Shown: positions 1-8,504 of the stretch, piece by piece
Layout: each line of letters starts with the position of its first letter
Position numbering within the stretch: the stretch's first letter is position 1
Source of the DNA: Sulfurimonas indica
GTDB taxonomy: Bacteria; Campylobacterota; Campylobacteria; Campylobacterales; Sulfurimonadaceae
DNA length: 64,000 nucleotides
Reading direction: 5' to 3'
Assembly: GCF_009192995.1 (NCBI RefSeq)
Contig: NZ_SDID01000001.1
Span: 124,001-188,000 of the forward strand
Notes under the pieces: model-generated
What the model was told of the DNA's origin: nothing
Database searches by the model: none
The model's input: only the letters and a program-made list of their open reading frames with translations
Translations under genes and position numbers: made by a program

Positions 1-704
1 TGGTGTAAATCATCAATTTCAACGTAATAAACAAGATTATTTATACTCTCTTTGAGTGCTCTTGCATTTTCTATGTATGTTGTTTCATCATCACGACTTA
101 CAAAAAGGTAGCTTGCTGCATGCACATTTTGCATAAACTTTTTCGTTTGGAATTTATATCTTATCATAGCTGCTACATTAATACCAAATTTTTTCGCTGC
201 CAAAGAGGGTATGGAATCAAAAGCACCTACTAAAAAAAGTGCTTTGACATCTACTTTAGAAGCTACATAGGCTGCTACACTTGAGCCTATGGAAAAACCA
301 AGCAGATAAAAGTCTCCATAGTTTTTTTTGATAAGCTGCGCGATTTTAAGACCATCTTGCAAAAGATTTTTCTCATTGGGCACACCTTCGCTTTTTCCAT
401 AAGAGCGGTAGTTAAATGTAATGATTCTCACCTGCGGATAGAGCTTTGCAAATCTATTGATAAGCCCAACTGCATCATGGCTTCTTCCTACAAATACAAG
501 CAGTGTACTATGAGGATACTCTGGTTCATACACTACACCTTCAAGCTCTACCCCGTCATCTGTTGTCATACTCAGCAGCGTACATGCTTCACACAAATGC
601 TCATCTCTATAGTGAAAGGGTGAAAAAACCATAAAGTGTTGCCACTGATAAAAAACAAAAAGTAAAATAAGTAAAGTGAAAATTATAAAAGCTATATAAA
701 TCAT
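1..704 (-). CDS. alpha/beta hydrolase (3' part missing at window edge)
   Basis: The gene starts at ATG 704 and runs off the left edge after 234 codons, so its C-terminus, probably with the catalytic His, is not visible. One N-terminal membrane segment (about residues 2-18) anchors a serine-hydrolase fold. The nucleophile elbow is G-F-S-I-G, and an upstream F-V-G-R-S-H segment probably belongs to the oxyanion-hole loop. The substrate cannot be told; a membrane-anchored esterase or peptidase-like hydrolase is a fair guess. It is divergent from the gene at 750, and the 45-bp gap must hold both promoters. Confidence 0.8.
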   Translation of the reverse strand, partial: MIYIAFIIFTLLILLFVFYQWQHFMVFSPFHYRDEHLCEACTLLSMTTDDGVELEGVVYEPEYPHSTLLVFVGRSHDAVGLINRFAKLYPQVRIITFNYRSYGKSEGVPNEKNLLQDGLKIAQLIKKNYGDFYLLGFSIGSSVAAYVASKVDVKALFLVGAFDSIPSLAAKKFGINVAAMIRYKFQTKKFMQNVHAASYLFVSRDDETTYIENARALKESINNLVYYVEIDDLH

Positions 705-718
705 AGCCAATATTGTAG

Positions 719-724
719 TATAAT
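719..724 (+). promoter_or_regulatory. -10 element for the gene at 750
   Basis: A perfect TATAAT lies 25 bp before the ATG at 750, with an AGGA ribosome-binding site in between. No convincing -35 box is seen, which is usual for Campylobacterota housekeeping promoters. Confidence 0.5.
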
Positions 725-749
725 TCCATCAATTATTATAGGATTTACA

Positions 750-1490
750 ATGCAACTATTTGGAAAATTTTCAACAAATTTCGATATGGATTATCTCGTT
801 GAGCAATATATCTACATCAATGAGAGTGAAGATGAAAAAATCACGCTTGATGATTTAGAGAGAATGCTCAAAAAAAAGCGTAAACATGTAGTGGGAACTA
901 TCTTTTTATATAACCCGGAAGAGTCTCCTACAGGGTATAAAATGAGCCGTTTCTTACAAAAGGATGGGTTTGAGAAGTATGATGAGTATGTAACACTCAA
1001 TGAATCTCCAAGAATGTACGTCCTCAATGCTGCACTCAAAGAGCACTACAAAGGAAAACTTGTAGAGATACGGTATCTCTTTAACTATAATCGTGAAAAT
1101 ATCGAACCGACTCCGATTTTAGAAGAGTTTGATGCAGACTTGGACAAGTTAAACTCAATGCAGCTTACACGTTATGACAGAGCACTGAACTACATCGACA
1201 TTCCAAACATTCGTCTGACTGGAAAATTTGTTTTTTTCGGCATGGGACACAAATATGACAGACACCATAAGAATATTATCGCTTACGCCAGAGCACTCTC
1301 TGAACATGTAAACAAGCTCGATAAAACAGTCGTATTTATGCATGATAACAATTATGATGAAGATGAGTGTCGCCAAATCGCTTACTTCCTCTCACCATTT
1401 GCAACAGGTAAAATGCGTGAGAAGCGTGCAAATGCTCTCAAAGAGGTCTTTAAAACCACTCCACCGCAAGTGGTTAAGATCTCCTCTTAG
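750..1490 (+). CDS. conserved hypothetical protein, 246 aa
   Basis: I do not recognise a family. The protein has no signal peptide or membrane segment, so it is probably cytoplasmic. It has a charged N-terminal third with a Lys-rich stretch (residues 39-45), then alternating hydrophobic and charged segments. A short glycine-containing hydrophobic strand near residue 160 (F-V-F-F-G-M-G-H) is followed by a His/Asp-rich loop. It has its own promoter. Its last 17 bp overlap the convergent oxidoreductase gene. Confidence 0.75.
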   Translation: MQLFGKFSTNFDMDYLVEQYIYINESEDEKITLDDLERMLKKKRKHVVGTIFLYNPEESPTGYKMSRFLQKDGFEKYDEYVTLNESPRMYVLNAALKEHYKGKLVEIRYLFNYNRENIEPTPILEEFDADLDKLNSMQLTRYDRALNYIDIPNIRLTGKFVFFGMGHKYDRHHKNIIAYARALSEHVNKLDKTVVFMHDNNYDEDECRQIAYFLSPFATGKMREKRANALKEVFKTTPPQVVKISS

Positions 1491-2595
1491 CCCAACGGGC
1501 AAAAAATCGTGCAGGAATGATTCGCTCACTTATCTCTTTTGCACTCAAAATATGCTCTTTTAAAATACGAGCAAGATAAGGAGCAAGTACAAAACCATAA
1601 CCCCCGCTTCCATTTATCATAGAGAGCTGCGGATAATACAAAAACTCTTGAAAATCTGGTTTTTTTACACGAATATTTTTCTCACAACACGCCAGTGTCT
1701 CACGTGAGAGTACAAGAGGACCGACAAGTGGCATATAATCAAAGGAACCCGAACGCAGTCCCGTGTAATCTTTGACTATCTCTACATCACTCAGGTTAAT
1801 AGTGCGTGAAGCTTTCTCTAAAAGCTCACGTCTCCCCTCTTCTACATTATAAGGTTCACGTGAGGTTTGGGGATGATAATGCACATTATGCGTGGCACCT
1901 ATTGCCAAGCGATTACCATCACTCGGCGAAATAGAGACAAACTGATGAATGGAGTATGGATTTTGTGTGCTGGTTTGAACATCGATTCTATGTCCCCAAA
2001 CCCCACGCAGTTCAATATAGGACTCATTTAGTAGTGTTTTATAAGCACCTGTTGCCAATACAAGCTCTTTTGCCGCATAGGTATCATCAATAAGCCAATA
2101 TCCATCTTCAAAGACAATATTTTCTACTTTTTGCCTGATAAACTTTGCACCCTCTATCATCGCTTCACACATCTTTTGTGCATCAACGATGCCTGCTTCA
2201 AGGGACACACTCTCTCTTTGCAGTGCGCTCTGCGTGAGCTTTGCTTTTAGACTCTCTTTGGCTTCTTTTAAAGGTAGTGTTGTTTTTTCTTTGAAAATTC
2301 GAAGTGTCTCTTCTTCATCTGCATCTTTGGCAATATGTAAAAGTTGTGCTTTTTTAAAGTGCTCTGCAAAATGTTTTTCATAATATTCCATAGAGTATAT
2401 AAAAGCATCTTCAATGATTGCTTTGAGCTCACCTGCCTTTGAAAACTTCGGAGAGATGAACGCACCTGCTGCCCCACTGCCGCCGCTTGCTACACCCTCT
2501 TTATCAAGGACAAGGACTCTTTTATCCTCTTGCAAAAACTCATAAGCAACACTACAGCCGTTAATACCGGCACCAATAACAGCTATATCATACAT
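1474..2595 (-). CDS. FAD-dependent oxidoreductase, MnmC C-domain-like
   Basis: This is a D-amino-acid-oxidase-fold flavoprotein. The dinucleotide-binding loop G-A-G-I-N-G is at residues 8-13, with an acidic residue ending strand 2 (L-V-L-D, about 35). The following A-S-G-G-S-G-A-A-G-A-F segment and the C-terminal N-G-S-G-G-Y-G-F motif resemble the oxidase half of MnmC, which converts cmnm5s2U34 to nm5s2U34 in tRNA. The methyltransferase half is absent, so this would be a stand-alone MnmC2-like enzyme. Another DAO-family oxidase is possible; the tRNA role is inferred. Confidence 0.75.
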   Translation of the reverse strand: MYDIAVIGAGINGCSVAYEFLQEDKRVLVLDKEGVASGGSGAAGAFISPKFSKAGELKAIIEDAFIYSMEYYEKHFAEHFKKAQLLHIAKDADEEETLRIFKEKTTLPLKEAKESLKAKLTQSALQRESVSLEAGIVDAQKMCEAMIEGAKFIRQKVENIVFEDGYWLIDDTYAAKELVLATGAYKTLLNESYIELRGVWGHRIDVQTSTQNPYSIHQFVSISPSDGNRLAIGATHNVHYHPQTSREPYNVEEGRRELLEKASRTINLSDVEIVKDYTGLRSGSFDYMPLVGPLVLSRETLACCEKNIRVKKPDFQEFLYYPQLSMINGSGGYGFVLAPYLARILKEHILSAKEISERIIPARFFARWAKRRS

Positions 2596-2677
2596 TATAC
2601 CAATCCCTATAAAAAACGAAACATTTAAATTTTTTAGCTAAAATAGTAGTAAGATTATATCGAATTAGTAAGGATAA

Positions 2678-4120
2678 ATGATTAAAACCACAATCAAGAA
2701 GATTTTATACAAAGGCGGACTCAAGCTTAAACTTATCAGTTTTGTATTTATCTCTATTTTTCTCGCTATCTCTGTTCAAAACTATTTTATCATCCCTTTT
2801 ATCAAAGAAAATATTGAAAAAAAAGCCTTTGAAGTGAGTTCTACGACGATTGAGAGAATCTCTGACTTCTCCTCGTTTGCACTCTTAGAGAGAACCTATG
2901 AAAATCGTTTAAGTCTCAATGACGCTATTGAAAGATTAAAAGAGTCCCACATTGACGGACTGCTAGGAATCTCCATCTATCAAAGACAAAAAGAACAAAA
3001 CGGCAGTATATTCCAGTATATTTCAGGATTTGGTAAAAAAGTAGAAAACCTTCCTCTTGAGAAGTCTCTTTTGGAGTATCTTGAAAACACAACAACAGAA
3101 CATGTAACATATGATACCTATACGATTAAAACAGCTAATGAGACGATTGAGACATACCGTTTTATCCGCCCTATTCTCTACCAGTATAAAGGTGAAAATA
3201 TTCTGCTTGGTTTTACACTGCTCTATTATGATAAAAAAGCCATCTCTAAAATTATAGATAAAGTACTTGATTATATCTATATGATTGCTTTTATTATTTT
3301 ACTGCTCTCAACGCTCTATGTCTATTTTATCGGTACGCGTGTCACGCAGCCCATACTGCAAATCACCAAAGCATCTTCGGAAATCACAAAAGGCAATCTT
3401 GATGTCCACCTTGATGTCCATACTAATGATGAGATCCAAAATCTCGCAAATCACTTTAATACGATGGTCGCATGGCTCAGAGAAAAAGACAGACTCCAGA
3501 AGTTTGTCTCCAACTCTACCGTTGATATGATTAAGAACTCTTCCCATGAGCCTGTAGTGCTAGGTGGGGAATATAAGAACATGACCTTTTTGTTTTGTGA
3601 TATTCGTAACTTTACTTCATTAAATGAGAAAAAAACACCTGAAGAGGTTATCAATATTATAAACTTCTACCTCTCTTTGCAGGCTAAGATCATCAAAAAG
3701 AACGGTGGTGATATCGATAAATTTATCGGTGATGAAGTGATGGCATCATTTAGTGGAAAAGATGCTACGGTAAAAGCTATCAAAAGTGCCATAGAGATAC
3801 AACAGAAAATCCAACAAGAGAACTCCCTGCGTCAAAACCAAAATAAAACTATCTGTAATGTCGGCATCGGTATATCTAAAGGTCAAGTTATTGTAGGAAA
3901 TGTTGGCTACAATGAGCATATGGACTATACGGCCATCGGACTGGCTGTAAATATGACTTCACGTCTGTGCTCCTATGCAAAAGAGGGAGAGATTATTATC
4001 GATAAGAAAACTTTTGCAAGTTCTGGATATAAATGTAACTATACATTGACAGAGCCTCTCTCACTCAAAGGGATCAGTAATCATGTTACTGCTTACTCTA
4101 TATCAAGTAAAGAGGCGTAA
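2678..4120 (+). CDS. membrane adenylate cyclase (HAMP, class III cyclase)
   Basis: The protein has a membrane segment (about 18-40), a periplasmic sensor region of about 155 residues, a second membrane segment (about 198-218), a HAMP linker (about 219-272) and a class III nucleotide cyclase domain (about 295-470). Metal-binding Asp308 and Asp352 are present, as are Lys348 and Asp416 for adenine selection and Asn425/Arg429 for the transition state. All catalytic positions look intact, so it should make cAMP in response to a periplasmic cue. The next gene, a TPR lipoprotein, begins one base after the stop and may be its sensory partner. Confidence 0.88.
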   Translation: MIKTTIKKILYKGGLKLKLISFVFISIFLAISVQNYFIIPFIKENIEKKAFEVSSTTIERISDFSSFALLERTYENRLSLNDAIERLKESHIDGLLGISIYQRQKEQNGSIFQYISGFGKKVENLPLEKSLLEYLENTTTEHVTYDTYTIKTANETIETYRFIRPILYQYKGENILLGFTLLYYDKKAISKIIDKVLDYIYMIAFIILLLSTLYVYFIGTRVTQPILQITKASSEITKGNLDVHLDVHTNDEIQNLANHFNTMVAWLREKDRLQKFVSNSTVDMIKNSSHEPVVLGGEYKNMTFLFCDIRNFTSLNEKKTPEEVINIINFYLSLQAKIIKKNGGDIDKFIGDEVMASFSGKDATVKAIKSAIEIQQKIQQENSLRQNQNKTICNVGIGISKGQVIVGNVGYNEHMDYTAIGLAVNMTSRLCSYAKEGEIIIDKKTFASSGYKCNYTLTEPLSLKGISNHVTAYSISSKEA

Positions 4121-4121
4121 T

Positions 4122-5234
4122 ATGTACACCTCTTTACTCTTCGCTATTGCACTTTTGTTCTCTGCCTGTGTAAATCTCAAACAAGAGAGTGTCACACCAA
4201 GCCAAAAAAAAGAGATTCATGTTATCCGACTTAACAAAGAGGTCAAAGAGCTAGACTCTCATGACAAACGTCTTATCTACAAATCTATCAAAAATGAGAT
4301 CAGCCTTTACAGTCAAAAAGGCGATGAAGATTATAAAAACAGTTACTACCATGATGCTATCAATGCCTATGAGCTTGTGAACTTCTATGAAGGCTCCAAT
4401 GCCATCTCTAATAAAAAGATAGAGAAGATGAAAATCCAGGCAAAAGTAAGAGCTAAAATACACTATAAAAATGCACAAAAATATCTCAAATCCGACAATA
4501 AACGAAAAGCGCTCGTAGAACTCAACAGTGTTATGATGAACAACCCAAACTACAAAAATACACAACAGTTGTATCGCAATCTTAAAGATGACAGAGCACT
4601 TAAAATCTACATCAATGCACTTGAAAATGCACTAGAGACAAAGCTCATCAATAATAAGGGAAGTTTCACAGAACTCAAGTCCATACAAAATTCTCTTACA
4701 AACTTGGCAAAATATGATTATAAAAACAGTACTGTGCAAAAAGCCAGAAAACTCTTAAGAGAAGAAAAAAGCCGTTTACTCAGCCAGGCAATAGTGATTT
4801 ATAAAAAAGGAAAACTCAAAGAAGCCAAAAAGAACTTTACTAAAATTCTCTCCATCTACCCATCTGATGAAACTGCTACAAAATATATGAAAGAGATAGC
4901 ATTCAAACAGAGTAAGAAACACACGCTTTTTCTTGCCAACAAAGCACTACAATCAAATGAATACCTCCAAGCCATCGCACATGCAAAAAATGTTCTGCAA
5001 CTGGAACCAAAGAACAAAGAAACAAAACAGATCATAAGAACTGCAAAGAACAAAGCCAAAGAGGCTGTGAACAAATATGTAAGAGATGGAAAGATGTACT
5101 ACAACAATAAAAATCTCGATCAGGCAAAAGAGTGCTTTGAAAAAGCACTCAAAATTGATAAGACAAATAACACTTCACTTATCTATCATAAAAAGATACA
5201 GAGACAGCTCCATACCATTAAAAGTTTGCAGTAG
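4122..5234 (+). CDS. TPR-repeat lipoprotein
   Basis: The start is ATG 4122, preceded by AAGAGG; an in-frame upstream start at 4083 lies inside the cyclase gene and would spoil the signal peptide. The first 17 residues form a lipoprotein signal with lipobox L-F-S-A-C. The remaining about 350 residues are helical, with TPR-like repeats clearest at the C-terminus (about 320-360, Y-Y-N-N-K-N-L-D-Q-A). It is likely an outer- or inner-membrane-tethered periplasmic scaffold. It is co-transcribed with the adenylate cyclase and its stop is one base from the convergent glyS stop. Confidence 0.8.
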   Translation: MYTSLLFAIALLFSACVNLKQESVTPSQKKEIHVIRLNKEVKELDSHDKRLIYKSIKNEISLYSQKGDEDYKNSYYHDAINAYELVNFYEGSNAISNKKIEKMKIQAKVRAKIHYKNAQKYLKSDNKRKALVELNSVMMNNPNYKNTQQLYRNLKDDRALKIYINALENALETKLINNKGSFTELKSIQNSLTNLAKYDYKNSTVQKARKLLREEKSRLLSQAIVIYKKGKLKEAKKNFTKILSIYPSDETATKYMKEIAFKQSKKHTLFLANKALQSNEYLQAIAHAKNVLQLEPKNKETKQIIRTAKNKAKEAVNKYVRDGKMYYNNKNLDQAKECFEKALKIDKTNNTSLIYHKKIQRQLHTIKSLQ

Positions 5235-5235
5235 C

Positions 5236-7257
5236 TTAGATACTTACCTCTTTGATATCTGCAATATTTAAGATAGCTTTATAAATAGAAGCTACAAGTG
5301 CTTTTCTATTGTTCTTAAGTGCTTCATCTTCAGCATTTACCATCACACTGTCAAAGAAAGCATCAAGTTCAGGCTTGAGGCCAAGCAGCGCATCAAGTTC
5401 TTCTTCATATGAAGTATACTCTTGCGCACTGACTTCCTTAAATCTTTTATAAAGCGCTTTTTCTGCATCTTCTTGAAGGAGTGTTTCATTGACACTCAAA
5501 TCCTGCGTGAGGTCGATATCTTTTGTGATGTTTGCAACACGTTTAAATGTAGAACTCACTTCATCAAAACCTTCAGAATTTACAAGAGTGTTCAGTGCTT
5601 CTATCTTTTTACCCATTGCTAAAAGCTCACGCTCACCGGAAGCTAAAACTGCTTCGATGATAGACGGATTTACTTTATAGTAACGTTTGATTCTCTCTAA
5701 GATGAAATTCTCCAACTTCTCTAAATCTATTGTACCCTCATAGTTTTTTGCAAGCTCTTTTATATCTTTTACAATATCAAAAGTAAATCCGTACTCATTC
5801 ACGATGCGGATGATTCCATTTACTGCACGACGCAGAGCAAACGGATCACGTGAGCCTGTTGGAATCTGATTTACAGAGAAAAGTCCAAGCAACGTATCAA
5901 GTTTCATACTCATCGCTACAATAGCACTCAGAGGTGTTGAAGGAAGTGGGCTATCTTCACCTTCTGGGAGATACTGCTCTTTGATAGAAAGTGCCACTGC
6001 CTCGTTTTCACCTGCTTTTAAAGCATAGTAGTAACCCATAAGTCCCTGAAGTTCAGTAAACTCATAAACCATCTCACTCATAAGGTCTGCTTTTGCAAGC
6101 TGCATCGCTCTTTTTAGGTCCTCTTTTGAAGCATTGATGCTGTACTTGTCAAAAAGTTCCTCAGCTATCTTTGTCTCACGCACAATCTTATCAGCAACAG
6201 ATCCTAGTCCTTTAAAGAAAGCAACTTTTTCAAGTCCTTTCGTGCTGAGACCGTTTTTTAAGTCATTTTCCCAGAAGAAAAGTCCATCAGCAAGACGAGG
6301 ACGCAGTACTCTCTCATTTCCTGCAATCACTTCAGAGAAGTCATCTGTTAAAGCATTGGAAACTACTACAAACTTATTGATAAGTTTTCCATCTTTAAAG
6401 ACAGGAAAATAACGTTGATGCTCTTTCATAGAGGTGATGATAACCTCAGGTGGCAGTTCTAAGAACTCTTCATCAAATGAGCCAAGCAGTGCAGTAGGAT
6501 TTTCAGTAATCGCTACAACTTCATCCATCAGATCATCATCAATTTCAATAGTGACACCGTTTGTCGTTTCAATAGCTTTAAAATCAGCAAAGATTTTCTC
6601 ACGTCTTTCATCTTGGTAGAGTGTCACCCCACCGACTTTAAGTTTTTCAAAATAATCTTTTGCGCCGTCAATCACAATAGGGTCAAAACTTGCAATGCGA
6701 TGCACTCTTGTTGTTTTTGCACTCTCAACTTCATAAAGTTTCATAGGTACTACTGCATCATCCAAAAGTACATTTACCCAACGAATAGGACGGATGAAAC
6801 TCTCACGCAGACTCCCCCAGCGCATTGATTTTCCAAAATCAAGTGATTTTATCCACTTCTCTACGATCTCAGGAAGAAGCTCAACTGATGGACGTCCTTT
6901 GATATCTTTTTTATAGTAAAGCACCTCTTTACCGCCTTTGTCTGCAGTGCTGAGCTCATCAAGAGAGACACCACATTTTCGAGCAAACCCTTCTGCCGCT
7001 TTTGTCGGTTTACCATCTTTATATGCAACAGCCAAAGGTGCTCCAAAAAACTCTTCAACTGAGTCTTCTTGAGACGATTTAAACTCTCTATGCCACAGTA
7101 CCAGACGACGAGGCGTATAATAAAACTCAAACTCACCTAAAAGTGCATACTCTTCTAATATTTGTACATATTTTTTTTCGATATTCTTTAACTCTTTTAA
7201 AAGTGGAACAGCAGGTAGCTCCTCAACACCTATTTCAATCAGTAGTGGTTTTAACAT
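5236..7257 (-). CDS. glyS: glycyl-tRNA synthetase beta subunit
   Basis: At 673 aa this is close to the usual length of the beta subunit of the alpha2-beta2 glycyl-tRNA synthetase. It begins L-L-I-E-I-G-V-E-E-L-P, diagnostic of GlyS, and contains the R-W-G-S-L-R-E-S-F-I-R-P-I-R-W region and the P-T-G-S-R-D-P-F-A-L-R-R segment. The beta subunit binds tRNA-Gly, while the catalytic alpha subunit (GlyQ) is encoded outside this window. It stands alone, convergent with the TPR lipoprotein gene. Confidence 0.97.
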   Translation of the reverse strand: MLKPLLIEIGVEELPAVPLLKELKNIEKKYVQILEEYALLGEFEFYYTPRRLVLWHREFKSSQEDSVEEFFGAPLAVAYKDGKPTKAAEGFARKCGVSLDELSTADKGGKEVLYYKKDIKGRPSVELLPEIVEKWIKSLDFGKSMRWGSLRESFIRPIRWVNVLLDDAVVPMKLYEVESAKTTRVHRIASFDPIVIDGAKDYFEKLKVGGVTLYQDERREKIFADFKAIETTNGVTIEIDDDLMDEVVAITENPTALLGSFDEEFLELPPEVIITSMKEHQRYFPVFKDGKLINKFVVVSNALTDDFSEVIAGNERVLRPRLADGLFFWENDLKNGLSTKGLEKVAFFKGLGSVADKIVRETKIAEELFDKYSINASKEDLKRAMQLAKADLMSEMVYEFTELQGLMGYYYALKAGENEAVALSIKEQYLPEGEDSPLPSTPLSAIVAMSMKLDTLLGLFSVNQIPTGSRDPFALRRAVNGIIRIVNEYGFTFDIVKDIKELAKNYEGTIDLEKLENFILERIKRYYKVNPSIIEAVLASGERELLAMGKKIEALNTLVNSEGFDEVSSTFKRVANITKDIDLTQDLSVNETLLQEDAEKALYKRFKEVSAQEYTSYEEELDALLGLKPELDAFFDSVMVNAEDEALKNNRKALVASIYKAILNIADIKEVSI

Positions 7258-7345
7258 ATGAATACTCTTTTATCTTTATAATTGTGGCGATTTTATCCAT
7301 TTGTTGGTTAAAATCTCGTTAAAATACAGAAGATAAAGGAGAAGT

Positions 7346-7978
7346 ATGAAAAAATTGACATTGACATTACTACTATCTGCAGCTCTTTTTGCTGCGACTA
7401 TACACACAGCAAAAGTTCTTGAGACAATGAACAGTGGTGGATATACCTACATAAAAGTCCAAGATGGCAATCAGAACTATTGGATCGCAATGACACAAAG
7501 AAGTGTAAAAACCGGTGATACAATTAAGTATACAGAACAGGGATGGATGAAAAATTTTCACTCCAAAACACTGAACCGTACTTTTGATAAAATTCTTTTT
7601 GCTGCAGATATTGCCAAGCAACAGAAAAATCCAGCAGAAAAAAAGCCCAATATTATGAACTCTAAGTATCAAGAAAAAGGTACAGTCAGTATCGCAGGAC
7701 TTTTTAAAGAGAGAACACAGTATGCACAAACAAAAGTTACTGTAAAAGGAAAAGTCACAAAAGTTTCCAGTGGAATTATGGGACTAAACTGGATACATAT
7801 CCAAGATGGCAGCAGATTTGAAGGGATGGATGACTTGGTATTTACAACGAAACAAAATCCTCCAAAAATAGGAATGATTGTTTATGCAAAGGGTATTGCT
7901 ATAAAAGATAAAGATTTTGGATATGGGTACTTCTATCCGCTCATTATTCAAGAAGCAACTTTCAGCTCTAAAAATTAA
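7346..7978 (+). CDS. periplasmic tandem OB-fold protein (NrfJ-like)
   Basis: A cleavable signal peptide (residues 1-16) precedes two similar modules: about 20-90 (Y-T-Y-I-K-V-Q-D-G-N-Q-N-Y-W-I-A-M) and about 112-205 (W-I-H-I-Q-D-G-S-R-F). The pattern of a strand ending V/I-Q-D-G after a V-L-E or V-T-K-V strand is typical of the small secreted OB-fold domains next to nitrite reductases (NrfJ) in other Campylobacterota. The ligand is unknown. A good ribosome-binding site (GGAGAAG) precedes ATG 7346, and the gene stands alone. Confidence 0.65.
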   Translation: MKKLTLTLLLSAALFAATIHTAKVLETMNSGGYTYIKVQDGNQNYWIAMTQRSVKTGDTIKYTEQGWMKNFHSKTLNRTFDKILFAADIAKQQKNPAEKKPNIMNSKYQEKGTVSIAGLFKERTQYAQTKVTVKGKVTKVSSGIMGLNWIHIQDGSRFEGMDDLVFTTKQNPPKIGMIVYAKGIAIKDKDFGYGYFYPLIIQEATFSSKN

Positions 7979-8037
7979 AAAAAACTTAATTAAGACAGAA
8001 ATAGTCTCATTTATGTTTAGCTAAAAGATTTTGCAGG

Positions 8038-8043
8038 TACAAT
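8038..8043 (+). promoter_or_regulatory. -10 element for the superoxide reductase-like gene
   Basis: TACAAT lies 32 bp before ATG 8076 in an otherwise gene-free gap of 97 bp. The -35 region is weak. Confidence 0.4.
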
Positions 8044-8075
8044 AATAGTAAATTAATAAAACAAAAGGATTTAAT

Positions 8076-8462
8076 ATGCCAAAGATTAACAAATATGTTG
8101 ATATTGACACAGTAGAAAGAGAAGCAAAAAAAGACCTAATCGATCGTCACTCACCATTCATCACAGTAGAGGGTGTTGCAAAAAAAGGTGAAATGCTTTC
8201 AGTAAACGTTAAAATGGGTAACGAATATACTCACCCAGATGATTTCGATCACTATATCGAATCTATTACTCTTTTTGATGGTGAAACGAAACTTGCAATG
8301 GCTACTTTCGTACCGGGTACACTTGGTAATGAAAAATCTCATGCAGAAGTAACATTCAACATCAGACCAATGAAAAACAAACTAAATCTTGTAGCTCACG
8401 GTTACTGTACTAAACACGGTATCTGGGAATCAACTCCGGTTGTTGTCGAAGTAGCTGAATAA
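8076..8462 (+). CDS. class II superoxide reductase-like protein (neelaredoxin type)
   Basis: At 128 aa this is a one-iron superoxide reductase without the desulforedoxin domain. The Fe(His)4Cys ligands are identifiable: His25 (R-H-S-P), His53 (Y-T-H-P), His59 (D-H-Y-I-E), Cys111 and His114 (Y-C-T-K-H-G-I-W). It lacks a signal peptide and should act in the cytoplasm, reducing superoxide to peroxide. The loop before His25 reads D-R-H where characterised enzymes read E-K-H, so the catalytic Glu and Lys are conservatively replaced. It is monocistronic, with a terminator directly after the stop. Confidence 0.85.
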   Translation: MPKINKYVDIDTVEREAKKDLIDRHSPFITVEGVAKKGEMLSVNVKMGNEYTHPDDFDHYIESITLFDGETKLAMATFVPGTLGNEKSHAEVTFNIRPMKNKLNLVAHGYCTKHGIWESTPVVVEVAE

Positions 8463-8473
8463 TCACTCTTTTT

Positions 8474-8504
8474 AAACTTAAGCCTGCTTAGTAGGCTTAA
8501 GTTT
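8474..8504. terminator. bidirectional terminator
   Basis: A perfect 12-bp inverted repeat (AAACTTAAGCCT) surrounds a 7-nt loop, with T-runs outside both arms. It serves the gene ending at 8462 and overlaps the last codons of the convergent gene ending at 8478. Confidence 0.85.

Noticed and set aside
357-623. 88-codon plus-strand ORF.
   Set aside because: It is the antisense shadow of the alpha/beta hydrolase gene, which has coherent catalytic motifs on the minus strand.
7373-7729. 118-codon minus-strand ORF opposite the OB-fold protein gene.
   Set aside because: It is Cys/Phe-rich shadow sequence with no ribosome site; the plus-strand frame has a signal peptide and repeated domains.
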